From positions 1 through 40,105 of the IMG/VR virus record IMGVR_UViG_3300037961_000857: 40,105 bases of DNA; one strand, given 5' to 3'. A program made the translations under genes and the position numbers. Source of the DNA: a virus. Shown in pieces: positions 30,498 through 39,146 of this stretch. Within the stretch, counting starts at the first letter, position 1. Each line of letters starts with the position of its first letter. The notes below the pieces were generated by a model that saw only the letters and a list, made by a program, of their open reading frames with translations, was not told the DNA's origin and did not search any database.

Positions 30498-32242
30498 AAT
30501 TAGTTTTTGATATTGAGACTGATGACCTCAAGGCTACTAAGATATGGTGTATAGTAGCAATAGATGAAGACCACACCATCCACACTTTCCCTCCAGATAA
30601 AATAGAACAAGGTATAGAATTTTTAAAAACTGCACACACTTTAATAGGCCACAATATACTTGGCTTTGACATACCTGTAATTAAAGAATTATATGGTGTT
30701 GATTTATATGACAAAAAGATAATAGATACTTTAGTAGTGTCCAGGCTAATCAATCCTAATAAAGAAAAAGGACACAGCCTAAAGAACTGGGGATTTTTAC
30801 TTGGACAAAACAAAGGAGAACCACCTTCAGATTTTACTGAGTATAGTCAAGAAATGTTGGACTATTGTATTAAAGATGTAGAGTTAAATAAAAAACTTTA
30901 TAATCATTTACAACAACACGTCAAAGGATTTTCTCAAGAGTCTTTAGATTTAGAACATGCTGTTTTTAAAATCATAGCCAAGCAACGTAAAGACGGCTTC
31001 AAGTTCGATATGTTTATGGCGATGGCTTTATTAAGTACACTAGTTGAAAGACGGAAAGAAGTTGAAGAAGAAGTACATGAAACATTTAAACCTAAGTGGG
31101 TAGATGTGAAAGAGATTGTCCCACGTTTAAAAAAAGATGGAACATTATCTAAACAAGGACTGACTGAGCATGAGTACAATAATTTATTAGAAAAGTTTAA
31201 AGATGTACCCATGCCAAAGGACTATAAATTTATAAGAAAACAATTAGTAGAATTTAATCTAGGAAGTAGAAAACAAATTGGAGAATACTTAATTGACTTT
31301 GGTTGGAAGCCTGAAAGATTTACACCTACAGGCCAGCCAATAGTTGATGAAAAGACTTTAAAAAAAATAGACCATATCCACGAAGCTAACTTAATAGCTG
31401 AGTTTCTTCTATTACAAAAACGTATAGCACAAATCCAATCATGGGTAGATGCTGTTGAAGATGATGGAAGAGTTCATGGTGGAGTCGTATCTAATGGTGC
31501 TATTACTGGACGAATGACACACAACAGTCCTAATATGGCACAAGTCCCAAGCATACATAATGTTTATGGCAAAGCATGTCGTGAATGTTGGACAGTAGAG
31601 GACGGTAATAAACTTGTAGGTATAGATGCAAGTCAATTAGAATTAAGAATATTAGCACACTATATGGCAGACCAGGAGTACATCAATGAAATATTACATG
31701 GAGACATTCACAAAACTAACCAAGACCTTGCTGGCCTTGAATCAAGAGACCAGGCAAAAACTTTCATATATGCCCTCATATACGGAGCAGGAGATGAAAA
31801 GATTGGAAAAATCATTGGAGGAACTAGAGAGCAAGGCAGAAGAATGCGAGAGTCTTTTCTCAGTAGTCTTCCATCATTTAACAATCTTAAAAGAAGAGTT
31901 GAATCAGCAACAAGGAAAGGATTCTTAAAAGGGTTGGACGGTAGGAAAATAAAATTACGTCATAAACATGCTGCTTTAAATACATTATTACAATGTGGTG
32001 GAGCTGTAGTTATGAAGAGAGCTTTAGTTGAGTTAGTTAGTTTATTAGACTTAAATACTATACAGTATAAAATAGTAGCTAACGTACATGACGAGTGGCA
32101 GATAGAAACCTTAGAAAAGACAGCAGATTTTGTAGGGGAGATGGGGGTTAAAGCAATAAAAAATACTGCTGATTATTATGATATGCGATGTCCATTGGAC
32201 GGAGAGTATAAAATAGGAGGGAACTGGAGTGAAACCCATTAA
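30494..32242 (+). CDS. DNA polymerase, family A, T7-like, with 3'-5' exonuclease
   Basis: The 582-residue protein starts with GTG. Exonuclease motifs: Asp6-x-Glu8 (FDIETD), NILGFD at 54-59, and YCIKD at 114-118. Polymerase motifs: A with Asp378 (DASQLELR), B with Arg418, Lys422, Tyr426, Tyr430-Gly431, and C His532-Asp533-Glu534. Tyr426 aligns with position 762 of E. coli Pol I and with Tyr526 of T7, a residue linked to fast, low-discrimination synthesis. It is shorter than T7 gp5 (704), and no clear thioredoxin-binding insertion is evident, so a host processivity factor is uncertain. It overlaps the primase-helicase upstream and the nuclease-like gene downstream. Confidence 0.95.
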   Translation: MKLVFDIETDDLKATKIWCIVAIDEDHTIHTFPPDKIEQGIEFLKTAHTLIGHNILGFDIPVIKELYGVDLYDKKIIDTLVVSRLINPNKEKGHSLKNWGFLLGQNKGEPPSDFTEYSQEMLDYCIKDVELNKKLYNHLQQHVKGFSQESLDLEHAVFKIIAKQRKDGFKFDMFMAMALLSTLVERRKEVEEEVHETFKPKWVDVKEIVPRLKKDGTLSKQGLTEHEYNNLLEKFKDVPMPKDYKFIRKQLVEFNLGSRKQIGEYLIDFGWKPERFTPTGQPIVDEKTLKKIDHIHEANLIAEFLLLQKRIAQIQSWVDAVEDDGRVHGGVVSNGAITGRMTHNSPNMAQVPSIHNVYGKACRECWTVEDGNKLVGIDASQLELRILAHYMADQEYINEILHGDIHKTNQDLAGLESRDQAKTFIYALIYGAGDEKIGKIIGGTREQGRRMRESFLSSLPSFNNLKRRVESATRKGFLKGLDGRKIKLRHKHAALNTLLQCGGAVVMKRALVELVSLLDLNTIQYKIVANVHDEWQIETLEKTADFVGEMGVKAIKNTADYYDMRCPLDGEYKIGGNWSETH

Positions 32243-32666
32243 AGACGACAGAAAAAAATATGACTTAGATTTACAATACGGAGAGATTAGAGAGGACAAA
32301 ATCAGAGACATGTTAGAAAATAAAAAAATAGAAGTTAAGTCTGAACGTGGCCGTTGGATGGAAACAGGAAACATTTGCATTGAGTATGAATGCTGGGGTA
32401 AACCTTCAGGAATACGAGCAACGGAATCAGATTATTGGTTTCATAATTTATGTGTAGGAGATAAAGAATTTTGCACTATTGTTTTTGACACCAACATGTT
32501 AAAGTTGATTGTAAACGAATTAGATAGTTTCAAGACTGTCGCAGGAGGAGACCACAATGCAAGTAGAATGTATTTAGTTAGTCTTCAAAAGTTATTTTCT
32601 GGAGATGTTATCAAAGCATTCAAGGAAGAATTAGAAAAGGAACAAAAAAATGTCAACAAAAAATGA
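32229..32666 (+). CDS. PD-(D/E)XK-like nuclease or DNA-binding protein
   Basis: The 145-residue protein starts at a GTG within the end of the polymerase gene (GGAG upstream). Its core DLDLQYGEIREDKIRDML, IEVKSERGRWMETGNICIEY and ATESDYWFHNL matches the pattern of small phage nucleases: an acidic residue, then E-x-K (Glu35, Lys37), then a Gly-Asn-Ile strand. Proteins with this TGN-IEYE pattern commonly lie beside marine phage polymerases. The fold is likely restriction-endonuclease-like; the substrate is unknown. Confidence 0.6.
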   Translation: MKPIKDDRKKYDLDLQYGEIREDKIRDMLENKKIEVKSERGRWMETGNICIEYECWGKPSGIRATESDYWFHNLCVGDKEFCTIVFDTNMLKLIVNELDSFKTVAGGDHNASRMYLVSLQKLFSGDVIKAFKEELEKEQKNVNKK

Positions 32667-33459
32667 AGAGTCTATCGACAAATCCAAATCCCAAGTGTAT
32701 AATAATAAGTTCACGTCAGAAGCTGGACATTGGTATGATAGAGAGGGTTCGCCAGCTTACACCATCATAGGTGCTAACGGCAAAGAAAGAAACACAACGT
32801 TAAGAGATGCTAAGAAAGAAGGGCTAGTACCTTCTGTAACTACGGTTCTTAATATTGTAGCAAAACCTTCCTTAGAAAACTGGAAAATAAATAAAGCTCT
32901 TGAAGCTTCTATTGAATTAGAACAAGGAGAAGAAGAGTCTAATGAAGACTTTATTTATAGATGTAAGACTGCTCAAAGAGACATAGGCCAAACAGCAGCA
33001 GCCCAGGGTACTAAGATACATGCTCTTATTGAAAGAGGATTTGAAGGTAAATCAAATAATAAATCTTATAAAGCTGTACGAAAAATCCTGGACGAGTATT
33101 ATCCAGGAGAAGAATGGATAGCAGAGGATTCTTTTTGCTCTGAGTTAGGCTATGGGGGTAAGATAGATTTATATTCTAAGTCAGGTATCTTTGTAGACTT
33201 CAAGACTAAAGATGGACTAGAAGGTAAAGACCCAGCACGTTTAGTTTTTGATGAGCATGGAATGCAGTTGTCTGCGTATGCACAGGGCTGTGGCTTTGAT
33301 AATCCTGAAAGAGTTTCTATTTTTGTAGACAGAGAGAAAACAAGTTTAGCTTTAGGACATATCTGGGATAAAGAATCGCATATCAAACATATAGAAATGT
33401 TTAACAGTCTTTTAAACTATTGGAAATTAGTAAAGAACTATGATTCTTCTATAATATGA
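32650..33459 (+). CDS. RecB/Cas4-type PD-(D/E)XK exonuclease
   Basis: The 269-residue protein has all parts of a RecB-family nuclease: a conserved GTKIHALIERG with His124, catalytic Asp173 in GGKIDLYSK, Asp183-Phe-Lys185 in FVDFKTK, and the QLSAYA motif with Gln206 and Tyr210. The N-terminal 60 residues are a Lys/Ser-rich lead and a VPSVTTVL segment typical of this family. It probably degrades DNA ends or helps recombination, the role T7 fills with gp6. No Cys cluster for an iron-sulfur site is seen. Confidence 0.85.
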   Translation: MSTKNEESIDKSKSQVYNNKFTSEAGHWYDREGSPAYTIIGANGKERNTTLRDAKKEGLVPSVTTVLNIVAKPSLENWKINKALEASIELEQGEEESNEDFIYRCKTAQRDIGQTAAAQGTKIHALIERGFEGKSNNKSYKAVRKILDEYYPGEEWIAEDSFCSELGYGGKIDLYSKSGIFVDFKTKDGLEGKDPARLVFDEHGMQLSAYAQGCGFDNPERVSIFVDREKTSLALGHIWDKESHIKHIEMFNSLLNYWKLVKNYDSSII

Positions 33460-33794
33460 ATGCAAAAACAGTTAAACAATTAAGAAAGAAAAGCTATCAG
33501 TTGTTGTATGACTGGATAAGATTTGAATGTTTATCTGAAGAAGAACGAAACACTATGAAACCTATAGTTGATAGTGAAGTTAAGAAAGATATGATGAGTA
33601 TGATACCAAAACAAACTCATTACTTTCATCAAAAGACAATGCATTTATCAGTTTGGACTTTGAAATGGGTTCAGAAAAAACTTAAAATATTAGTTAAGAA
33701 AGGTCATAGGTTAGAAGACATAGACTATACTATGCTTTTAGAAAAACAAAAGCCTACGTCAGGTTCTGGTGTTAATACAGGAATACAATTCTAA
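33456..33794 (+). CDS. hypothetical basic protein, 112 residues
   Basis: A basic helical protein (AKTVKQLRKKSYQLLYDWI at 3-21; LSVWTLKWVQKKLKILVKK near the end) with a Ser/Gly tail. The first helix resembles small DNA- or RNA-binding phage proteins. It overlaps its neighbours by 4 bp and by one base. Function unknown. Confidence 0.6.
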   Translation: MNAKTVKQLRKKSYQLLYDWIRFECLSEEERNTMKPIVDSEVKKDMMSMIPKQTHYFHQKTMHLSVWTLKWVQKKLKILVKKGHRLEDIDYTMLLEKQKPTSGSGVNTGIQF

Positions 33795-34087
33795 TGGCAG
33801 ATAAGTTTAATGAACATGCAATCCTTGAAGAAGTAGATAATTACATCGCTGATACTTATGGATTACATTATGGTAAAGGTAAGTATCAAGCAACAGATAT
33901 GATTATTGATGCAGGACACGGAGAAGGTTTTTGTATTGGTAATATAATGAAGTATGCCATGCGATGTGGTAAGAAAGATGATAAAGAAAAAGAGCTATTT
34001 AAAATAATACATTACGCAATCATAGCTATATACATTGAGAGGTTAAATGACGAGAGGAACTCCGTATCTAAACAGAAAGAATTATAA
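33794..34087 (+). CDS. DUF3310-like protein (T7 gp1.7 family candidate)
   Basis: The 97-residue protein has the DUF3310 core: YGKGKYQATDMIIDAG, FCIGNIMKYAMRCGKKDD and then a KELFKIIHYAIIAIYIERL helix. Members are found in many phages. The family includes T7 gp1.7, which has been reported to have nucleotide kinase activity, but this short version may not be active. It overlaps the methylase gene by 41 bp. Confidence 0.72.
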   Translation: MADKFNEHAILEEVDNYIADTYGLHYGKGKYQATDMIIDAGHGEGFCIGNIMKYAMRCGKKDDKEKELFKIIHYAIIAIYIERLNDERNSVSKQKEL

Positions 34088-34487
34088 TGATTGGAAAACA
34101 CCTGATAGTTTTTATAAAACGTTAGATAAAGAATTTAATTTTGACTTTGACCCTTGCCCTATAAATGCACAATTTGATGGGTTAGAAATTGAATGGGGAG
34201 AAAGAAACTTTGTAAATCCTCCGTATGGAAAGAAACTTAAAAATGCTTTTGTAAAGAAAGCTATAACAGAATCTTTAAAAGGAAAGCTAAGTGTATTGTT
34301 GTTACCTGTAAGTACAAGCTCTGTTTTATTTCATCAGTACATTAAACCTAACGCAAGTGAAATTAGATTTGTACAAGGTAGAATAAAGTTTGAAGGTGTA
34401 GACAAAGACGGAAACGTAAGGAAAGTAGATAACAGGGGAGCAATGCACGATAGCATGCTAGTAATTATAAAAGGGAAAGAACAATGA
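34047..34487 (+). CDS. DNA N6-adenine methyltransferase (phage Dam-like)
   Basis: This 146-residue protein has the order WKTPDSFYKTLDKEFNFDFD (16-35, substrate and cofactor region), then NFVNPPYG with the catalytic NPPY at 57-60, then hydrophobic strands KLSVLLLPVSTSS, and GRIKFEG with an AMHDSMLVI end. This matches the compact phage Dam family. No restriction enzyme partner is seen, so self-protection of phage DNA or regulation is likely. The start is set by an AGAGG element inside the previous gene. Confidence 0.82.
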   Translation: MTRGTPYLNRKNYNDWKTPDSFYKTLDKEFNFDFDPCPINAQFDGLEIEWGERNFVNPPYGKKLKNAFVKKAITESLKGKLSVLLLPVSTSSVLFHQYIKPNASEIRFVQGRIKFEGVDKDGNVRKVDNRGAMHDSMLVIIKGKEQ

Positions 34488-36379
34488 TAGAGGATAAAGT
34501 AGGTAAGAAACCTTATTTAGGTATTACAATAGATTATGATAAAGAAAAAGAGTTTGATAAATTTAGTCTAGATACTTTAAAAGATAGATATTTATGGGAT
34601 AATGAAACACATGCACAAGAAGCATTCGCAAGAGCCTCCGTCTTCGGAGCAACATACAAAGGTGAAACAGATTTTGAGTTGGCTCAAAGACTTTACAACT
34701 ATAGTTCCTCTCGCTGGTTCATGTTCAGCACTCCTATTCTTAGCAACGGAGGAACGACACGTGGGCTTCCTATCAGTTGTTTTCTTAATTATGTACCTGA
34801 TAGTAGGGATGGTTTGTCTGCTCATTATGATGAGAATATTTGGCTCGCAAGTTCAGGTGGAGGGATTGGTGGATATTGGGGGGATGTTAGGAGTAACGGC
34901 ATATCTACTACTCATGGCTCTCGTTCTACTGGAAGTATTCCCTTCATCCATGTAGTAGACTCACAAATGCTTGCCTTTAATCAAGGCACTACAAGACGTG
35001 GAAGTTATGCTGCTTATATGGATATATCCCATCCTGAGATAGAAGAGTTTATAAACATAAGAAAAGAAAGTGGTGGAGATATAAATAGAAAATCTCTTAA
35101 CCTACATAACGGAGTAAACTTAACAAACGATTATCTTAATGCTGTAAAGAATGATGATGACTGGAGATTAATAGACCCTAAAACAAAAGAAGCAGTTAAG
35201 ACTATAAAGGCCAGAGACTTATGGTGGCAAATGTTAAATGCCAGGGCTGAGACAGGAGAGCCTTACATGATTAATATAGATACATGTAATGACAATATGC
35301 CTGAAGCTCAAAAAGAATTAGGATTAAAAATAAATCAGAGTAATTTATGTTCAGAGATTACTCTACCAACAGATGAAGAAAGGACAGCAGTATGTTGTTT
35401 ATCAAGTGTTAATTTAGAATACTTTGATGAATGGTCTCAAGATTCTTTTTTTATCGCAGACTTAATAACAATGTTAGATAATGTTATTGAACACTATATA
35501 GAAAATGCTATCGACACAACAAATTTAGGAGGTTATGTTGCAAATTTTAAACGTTTTAAAAAATATATCAAACAAGGGAAAGAAGGCTTTCTTAAATCTG
35601 CTTACTCTGCTTACAGAGAACGGTCTCTGGGCTTGGGAGCAATGGGTTTCCATGCTTACCTCCAGTCAAAAAACATTTCTTTTGAAAGTATCTTCGCTAC
35701 AGGATTCAATCATAAAGCCTTTAACCACATTAAATCCTCGGCTCAAGAAGCTTCTAGGTGGCTTTGTGAAGTACGTGGCGAATGTCCTGACTTACATGGT
35801 AGGGAGCTTCGTAATGCTAACCTTCTTGCTGTTGCTCCTAATGCTAGCTCTGGTATTATTTGTAGTGGCACTAGTCCTTCTATTGAGCCTTATCGTGCTA
35901 ACGCATATACCCATAAAACTTTATCAGGGTCTTATCAAGTTAAAAACAAATATCTATCAAAAATATTTGAAGATAAAAAAATCAAAGGAAAAAAGTTAGA
36001 AGAGATTTGGAAAAGTATTATTGCACAAGAAGGAAGTGTACAACATTTAGATGTTCTTACAGATAAAGAAAAAGATATTTTTAAAACAGCTAATGAGATA
36101 AATCAAATATGGATTGTTGAACATGCTTATCAAAGACAGAAGTATATATGTCAAGCACAATCAGTAAATTTATTTTTTACTTTACCAAAGACAACAGAAA
36201 GTCAAGAAGTACATGATGATTATATGCAGTATGTAAATGATGTGCATTGGTATGGAATGAATAAACTTAAATCTTTATATTACTTTAGGTCTAATGCTGC
36301 AAGAAATGTAGAGAATGTAAATATAAAAGTACCTAGAATTAAATTAGATGAAGTGGAGTGTGTAGCTTGCGAAGGATAA
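34484..36379 (+). CDS. nrdA: ribonucleotide reductase class I, alpha subunit
   Basis: The 631-residue enzyme reduces ribonucleotides to deoxyribonucleotides for phage DNA synthesis. Key parts: STPILSNGG at 82-90, Cys99 in ISCFL, the radical site NLCSE (Asn287, Cys289, Glu291), Cys304/305, the LYYFRS region with the tyrosine pair for radical transfer, and the C-terminal Cys626-x-x-Cys629. It lacks the N-terminal ATP-cone found in the roughly 760-residue bacterial enzyme, so overall activity may not be shut off by dATP. The beta subunit gene is 1.8 kb downstream, separated by four genes. Confidence 0.95.
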   Translation: MIEDKVGKKPYLGITIDYDKEKEFDKFSLDTLKDRYLWDNETHAQEAFARASVFGATYKGETDFELAQRLYNYSSSRWFMFSTPILSNGGTTRGLPISCFLNYVPDSRDGLSAHYDENIWLASSGGGIGGYWGDVRSNGISTTHGSRSTGSIPFIHVVDSQMLAFNQGTTRRGSYAAYMDISHPEIEEFINIRKESGGDINRKSLNLHNGVNLTNDYLNAVKNDDDWRLIDPKTKEAVKTIKARDLWWQMLNARAETGEPYMINIDTCNDNMPEAQKELGLKINQSNLCSEITLPTDEERTAVCCLSSVNLEYFDEWSQDSFFIADLITMLDNVIEHYIENAIDTTNLGGYVANFKRFKKYIKQGKEGFLKSAYSAYRERSLGLGAMGFHAYLQSKNISFESIFATGFNHKAFNHIKSSAQEASRWLCEVRGECPDLHGRELRNANLLAVAPNASSGIICSGTSPSIEPYRANAYTHKTLSGSYQVKNKYLSKIFEDKKIKGKKLEEIWKSIIAQEGSVQHLDVLTDKEKDIFKTANEINQIWIVEHAYQRQKYICQAQSVNLFFTLPKTTESQEVHDDYMQYVNDVHWYGMNKLKSLYYFRSNAARNVENVNIKVPRIKLDEVECVACEG

Positions 36380-36942
36380 AAACATTTATAGAAATAGGAA
36401 CGTGTGATTTTGATACTTGCCAACCTTTAGCCGATAGAGGGTGGGATGGAATTATGATAGAACCTAACCCTAAAGCTTTTAAAAATATGAATAGGGTTAT
36501 GGAAGACTATGATAATATAGTTACTTTAAATTGTGCTGTGTCAGATTATGACGGTATGATTAAAATAGGATTATCAAAACAAAATTATCCTGATAAAGCT
36601 ATACGAGGAATGTCTTCTATTGTAGATGAAAACCATAAAGGTGGTAGGATATTTGAGTATGAAACTTGGAGTAAAGAAGAATACTTAGATGAAATTATAG
36701 AAGTACCTTGTAAAAGATTAGATACTATTATCTACGAAAACCAAATAGAGACTATAGATTTTCTTAAGATAGATGTTGAAGGACATGAAATGAATATTCT
36801 GGAAGACTATACTTGGGATATAAAACCTACGTTTATCAAAATTGAACATAAACATATAGATGATATAAAAGCTGTAGACATTTTACAAAGCTATGGTTAT
36901 ATGACTTGGACAGAAAAAGATGATATTTATGGAGTTAGATAA
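36367..36942 (+). CDS. FkbM-family methyltransferase
   Basis: The 191-residue protein uses a TTG at 36367, chosen because GGAG lies 8 bases before it; a GTG at 36358 would abut the GGAG. It has an FIEIGTCDFDTC cofactor-binding start, IMIEPNPKAFKNM, LNCAVSDYDG and the family hallmark FLKIDVEGHEMNIL. FkbM enzymes are SAM-dependent O-methyltransferases acting on sugars or polyketides. It overlaps the end of nrdA. A glycan on the virion or host surface is a likely substrate, but this is inferred. Confidence 0.85.
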   Translation: MRRIKTFIEIGTCDFDTCQPLADRGWDGIMIEPNPKAFKNMNRVMEDYDNIVTLNCAVSDYDGMIKIGLSKQNYPDKAIRGMSSIVDENHKGGRIFEYETWSKEEYLDEIIEVPCKRLDTIIYENQIETIDFLKIDVEGHEMNILEDYTWDIKPTFIKIEHKHIDDIKAVDILQSYGYMTWTEKDDIYGVR

Positions 36943-37517
36943 TGGAAGCATTTAAAGTATTTCCAAACGCATTAAGTTCTGAAGAATGTGATTATATTGC
37001 ACAACAATGTGAACATACTTTAAACATAGGAGATGCGACATTAGGAGAACAAGCTAAACGTGATGTTAGAACAAAGGTTAGAAGTAGTCAGACTGGTTTT
37101 ATAGAAGCTGCTAACCTGGGACATACTGATTTATGGAATTATACATCTAGTAGATTATGGAATTTTGCTAATGAAGCTAACAGAACTTCTTTTGGTTTTG
37201 ATGTATCTTATTTATCTTACATACAATATACAGTATATGAACCACCAGGAGACCATTACGATTGGCATATAGATACCTTTTTAGATACACCTAATGCTTA
37301 TCATAGAAAGTTAAGCATGACCGTACAGCTAAGTGATGGGTGGGAATATGAAGGTGGAGATTTTGAATTAAGACATGATGGATTAGAAAAGCATGATACT
37401 AAATCAAAAGGAACAATATTAGTATTTCCTTCTTTTCTTTTACACAGAGTCAAGCCTGTTACTAAAGGAAGTAGAAAAACTTTAGTAGCTTGGTTTGAAG
37501 GCAAAGCATTTAGGTAA
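36942..37517 (+). CDS. 2-oxoglutarate/Fe(II) oxygenase (prolyl hydroxylase-like)
   Basis: The 191-residue protein has the double-stranded beta-helix signature His109-Ile-Asp111 (HYDWHID), distal His168 in FLLHRV, and Arg178 for the 2OG carboxylate. The type resembles PKHD/PiuC and prolyl 4-hydroxylase catalytic domains. It lies between an FkbM methyltransferase and a small coiled-coil gene inside the reductase cluster. Possible substrates are a protein (including the phage collagen prolines), a nucleobase or a small molecule; the sequence does not settle this. Confidence 0.85.
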   Translation: MEAFKVFPNALSSEECDYIAQQCEHTLNIGDATLGEQAKRDVRTKVRSSQTGFIEAANLGHTDLWNYTSSRLWNFANEANRTSFGFDVSYLSYIQYTVYEPPGDHYDWHIDTFLDTPNAYHRKLSMTVQLSDGWEYEGGDFELRHDGLEKHDTKSKGTILVFPSFLLHRVKPVTKGSRKTLVAWFEGKAFR

Positions 37518-37526
37518 GGAGGAAAA

Positions 37527-37754
37527 ATGCAAGTAGAAATTTATAAAGCTTTACAAAGAAGATACGAAGCTAAGATAGTAGAAGCTGAAGTAGAGATAGA
37601 GCTTTACATGAAAAATACAGTAGGAGTAGCTGACCATCCTAATCTTATTGATACACTTGATGGTCTATTTCAAAAATGGAATGAAGCTAATGAGAGACTA
37701 GAAGGACTAAATAAGTTTTGGTGGAGTCGTAATGAGGAAGCCGAGAAAAGCTAG
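37527..37754 (+). CDS. small coiled-coil protein, 75 residues
   Basis: An AAGGAGG element precedes the ATG. The protein is a long helix with heptad spacing (VEIYKALQRRYEAKIVEAEV) and a C-terminal helix, WNEANERLEGLNKFWW. No family is recognised. It overlaps the endonuclease gene by 23 bp. Confidence 0.6.
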   Translation: MQVEIYKALQRRYEAKIVEAEVEIELYMKNTVGVADHPNLIDTLDGLFQKWNEANERLEGLNKFWWSRNEEAEKS

Positions 37755-38157
37755 ACCTAAACAAAAAAATGTTCCTAAAGGCTACGATAGTAGATGGGAA
37801 TATGATATACATAAATCTATTCTTAAAAAGTGGGAGCATCATAAATCTGAAGTAATACAATATACAGTTACTCATACTTATGAGCCTGATTTTGTAAAAA
37901 CTATTGGAAGAAAAGTTATCTTATTAGAAGCTAAAGGAAGATTCTGGGACTATGCAGAGTATAGTAAATATGTTTGGATAAGAAAATCATTACCTAAACA
38001 TGTTGAGTTAGTTTTTTTATTTCAAAAACCATACTCTCCCATGCCCCAGGCAAAGAAACGTAAGGACGGAACGAAAAGAACCCATGCTGAATGGGCTGAA
38101 AAAAATAATTTTAAATGGTATAGTGAAGAAACTTTACCAGAGGAGTGGAAAAAATGA
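37732..38157 (+). CDS. endonuclease I, T7 gp3-like Holliday junction resolvase
   Basis: The 141-residue protein matches T7 endonuclease I in order and residues: Glu23 in the first helix (SRWEYDI), Asp53 in HTYEPDF, Glu66-x-Lys68 in LLEAKGRF, then KYVWIRKSLP and LVFLFQK strands, and a C-terminal EEWKK. T7 uses Glu20, Asp55, Glu65 and Lys67. It resolves branched replication intermediates and can break host DNA. Its stop overlaps the nrdB start (ATGA). Confidence 0.88.
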   Translation: MRKPRKARPKQKNVPKGYDSRWEYDIHKSILKKWEHHKSEVIQYTVTHTYEPDFVKTIGRKVILLEAKGRFWDYAEYSKYVWIRKSLPKHVELVFLFQKPYSPMPQAKKRKDGTKRTHAEWAEKNNFKWYSEETLPEEWKK

Positions 38158-39146
38158 GTTTATTAATGGATAGGGAATATTACAAACCTTTTGAATATCC
38201 CTGGATGTATGATTATTATAAATTACAGAATCAAATGCATTGGATGCCTGAGTCTGTACCTTTACACAATGATGTAAAAGACTGGCAAGATGTGTCAGAA
38301 AATGAAAAGTATTTACTTACACAAATATTTAGATTGTTTACCCAATCAGATGTAGATGTAGGAGCAGGATATATAGATAAATATATGCCTATATTTAAAA
38401 AACCTGAAGCAAGAATGATGATGTCTTCGTTTGCAAACATGGAGTCTATACATCAAGATGCATATAGTCTTTTGTTAGATACAGTAGGAATGCCTGAGAT
38501 AGAATACAAAGCTTTTGCTGAGTATGAAGAAATGTCTGACAAACATGATTATGTTGGTAATTTTAAACCGTTAAAGTCTGATAAGAAAACAATAGCTAAA
38601 ACCCTAGCAGTTTACTCGGCTTTTACAGAAGGCCTACAATTATTTAGTAGCTTTGCAATCTTATTAAACTTTCCTAGATTTGGAAAAATGAAAGGCATGG
38701 GTCAGATAGTTACGTATTCTATTCGTGATGAGTCATTACATGTAGAGGCTATGACTAAATTATTTAGAGAGTTTATCCAGGAAAACATACAGATATGGAC
38801 AGATGATTTTAAAAAAGAAATCTATCAAATATGTAGAGAAATGGTAAAACTAGAAGACAAGTTTTTAGATTTAGTATTTGAGATGGGAGATATTCAAGGT
38901 TTAACTAAAGACGATATGTATAAATATAATAGATACATAGCAGATAGAAGATTATTACAACTTGGTTTAAAACCAAATTATAAACAAAACGAAAATCCTC
39001 TACCTTGGTTAGATGAAGTTATGGGAGTAGAACATCAAAACTTTTTTGAAGGAAGAGCTACTACTTATATGAAAGCAGGATTAAGAGGAAGACATACTAA
39101 CATTACATTTGCTGATTTATCAGAAGATAATGAGAGACTTTTTTAG
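38154..39146 (+). CDS. nrdB: ribonucleotide reductase class I, beta subunit
   Basis: The ATG at 38154 has GAGGAG upstream; a GTG nine bases earlier is less likely. The 330-residue protein has the metal ligands expected: Asp66 (likely), Glu97-x-x-His100, Glu159, Glu193 and His196, and the radical Tyr104 in the SIHQDAY segment, so it should be a tyrosyl-radical enzyme rather than a Phe-type one. The C-terminal NERLF would contact the alpha subunit. It overlaps the next gene by 17 bp. Confidence 0.94.
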   Translation: MSLLMDREYYKPFEYPWMYDYYKLQNQMHWMPESVPLHNDVKDWQDVSENEKYLLTQIFRLFTQSDVDVGAGYIDKYMPIFKKPEARMMMSSFANMESIHQDAYSLLLDTVGMPEIEYKAFAEYEEMSDKHDYVGNFKPLKSDKKTIAKTLAVYSAFTEGLQLFSSFAILLNFPRFGKMKGMGQIVTYSIRDESLHVEAMTKLFREFIQENIQIWTDDFKKEIYQICREMVKLEDKFLDLVFEMGDIQGLTKDDMYKYNRYIADRRLLQLGLKPNYKQNENPLPWLDEVMGVEHQNFFEGRATTYMKAGLRGRHTNITFADLSEDNERLF

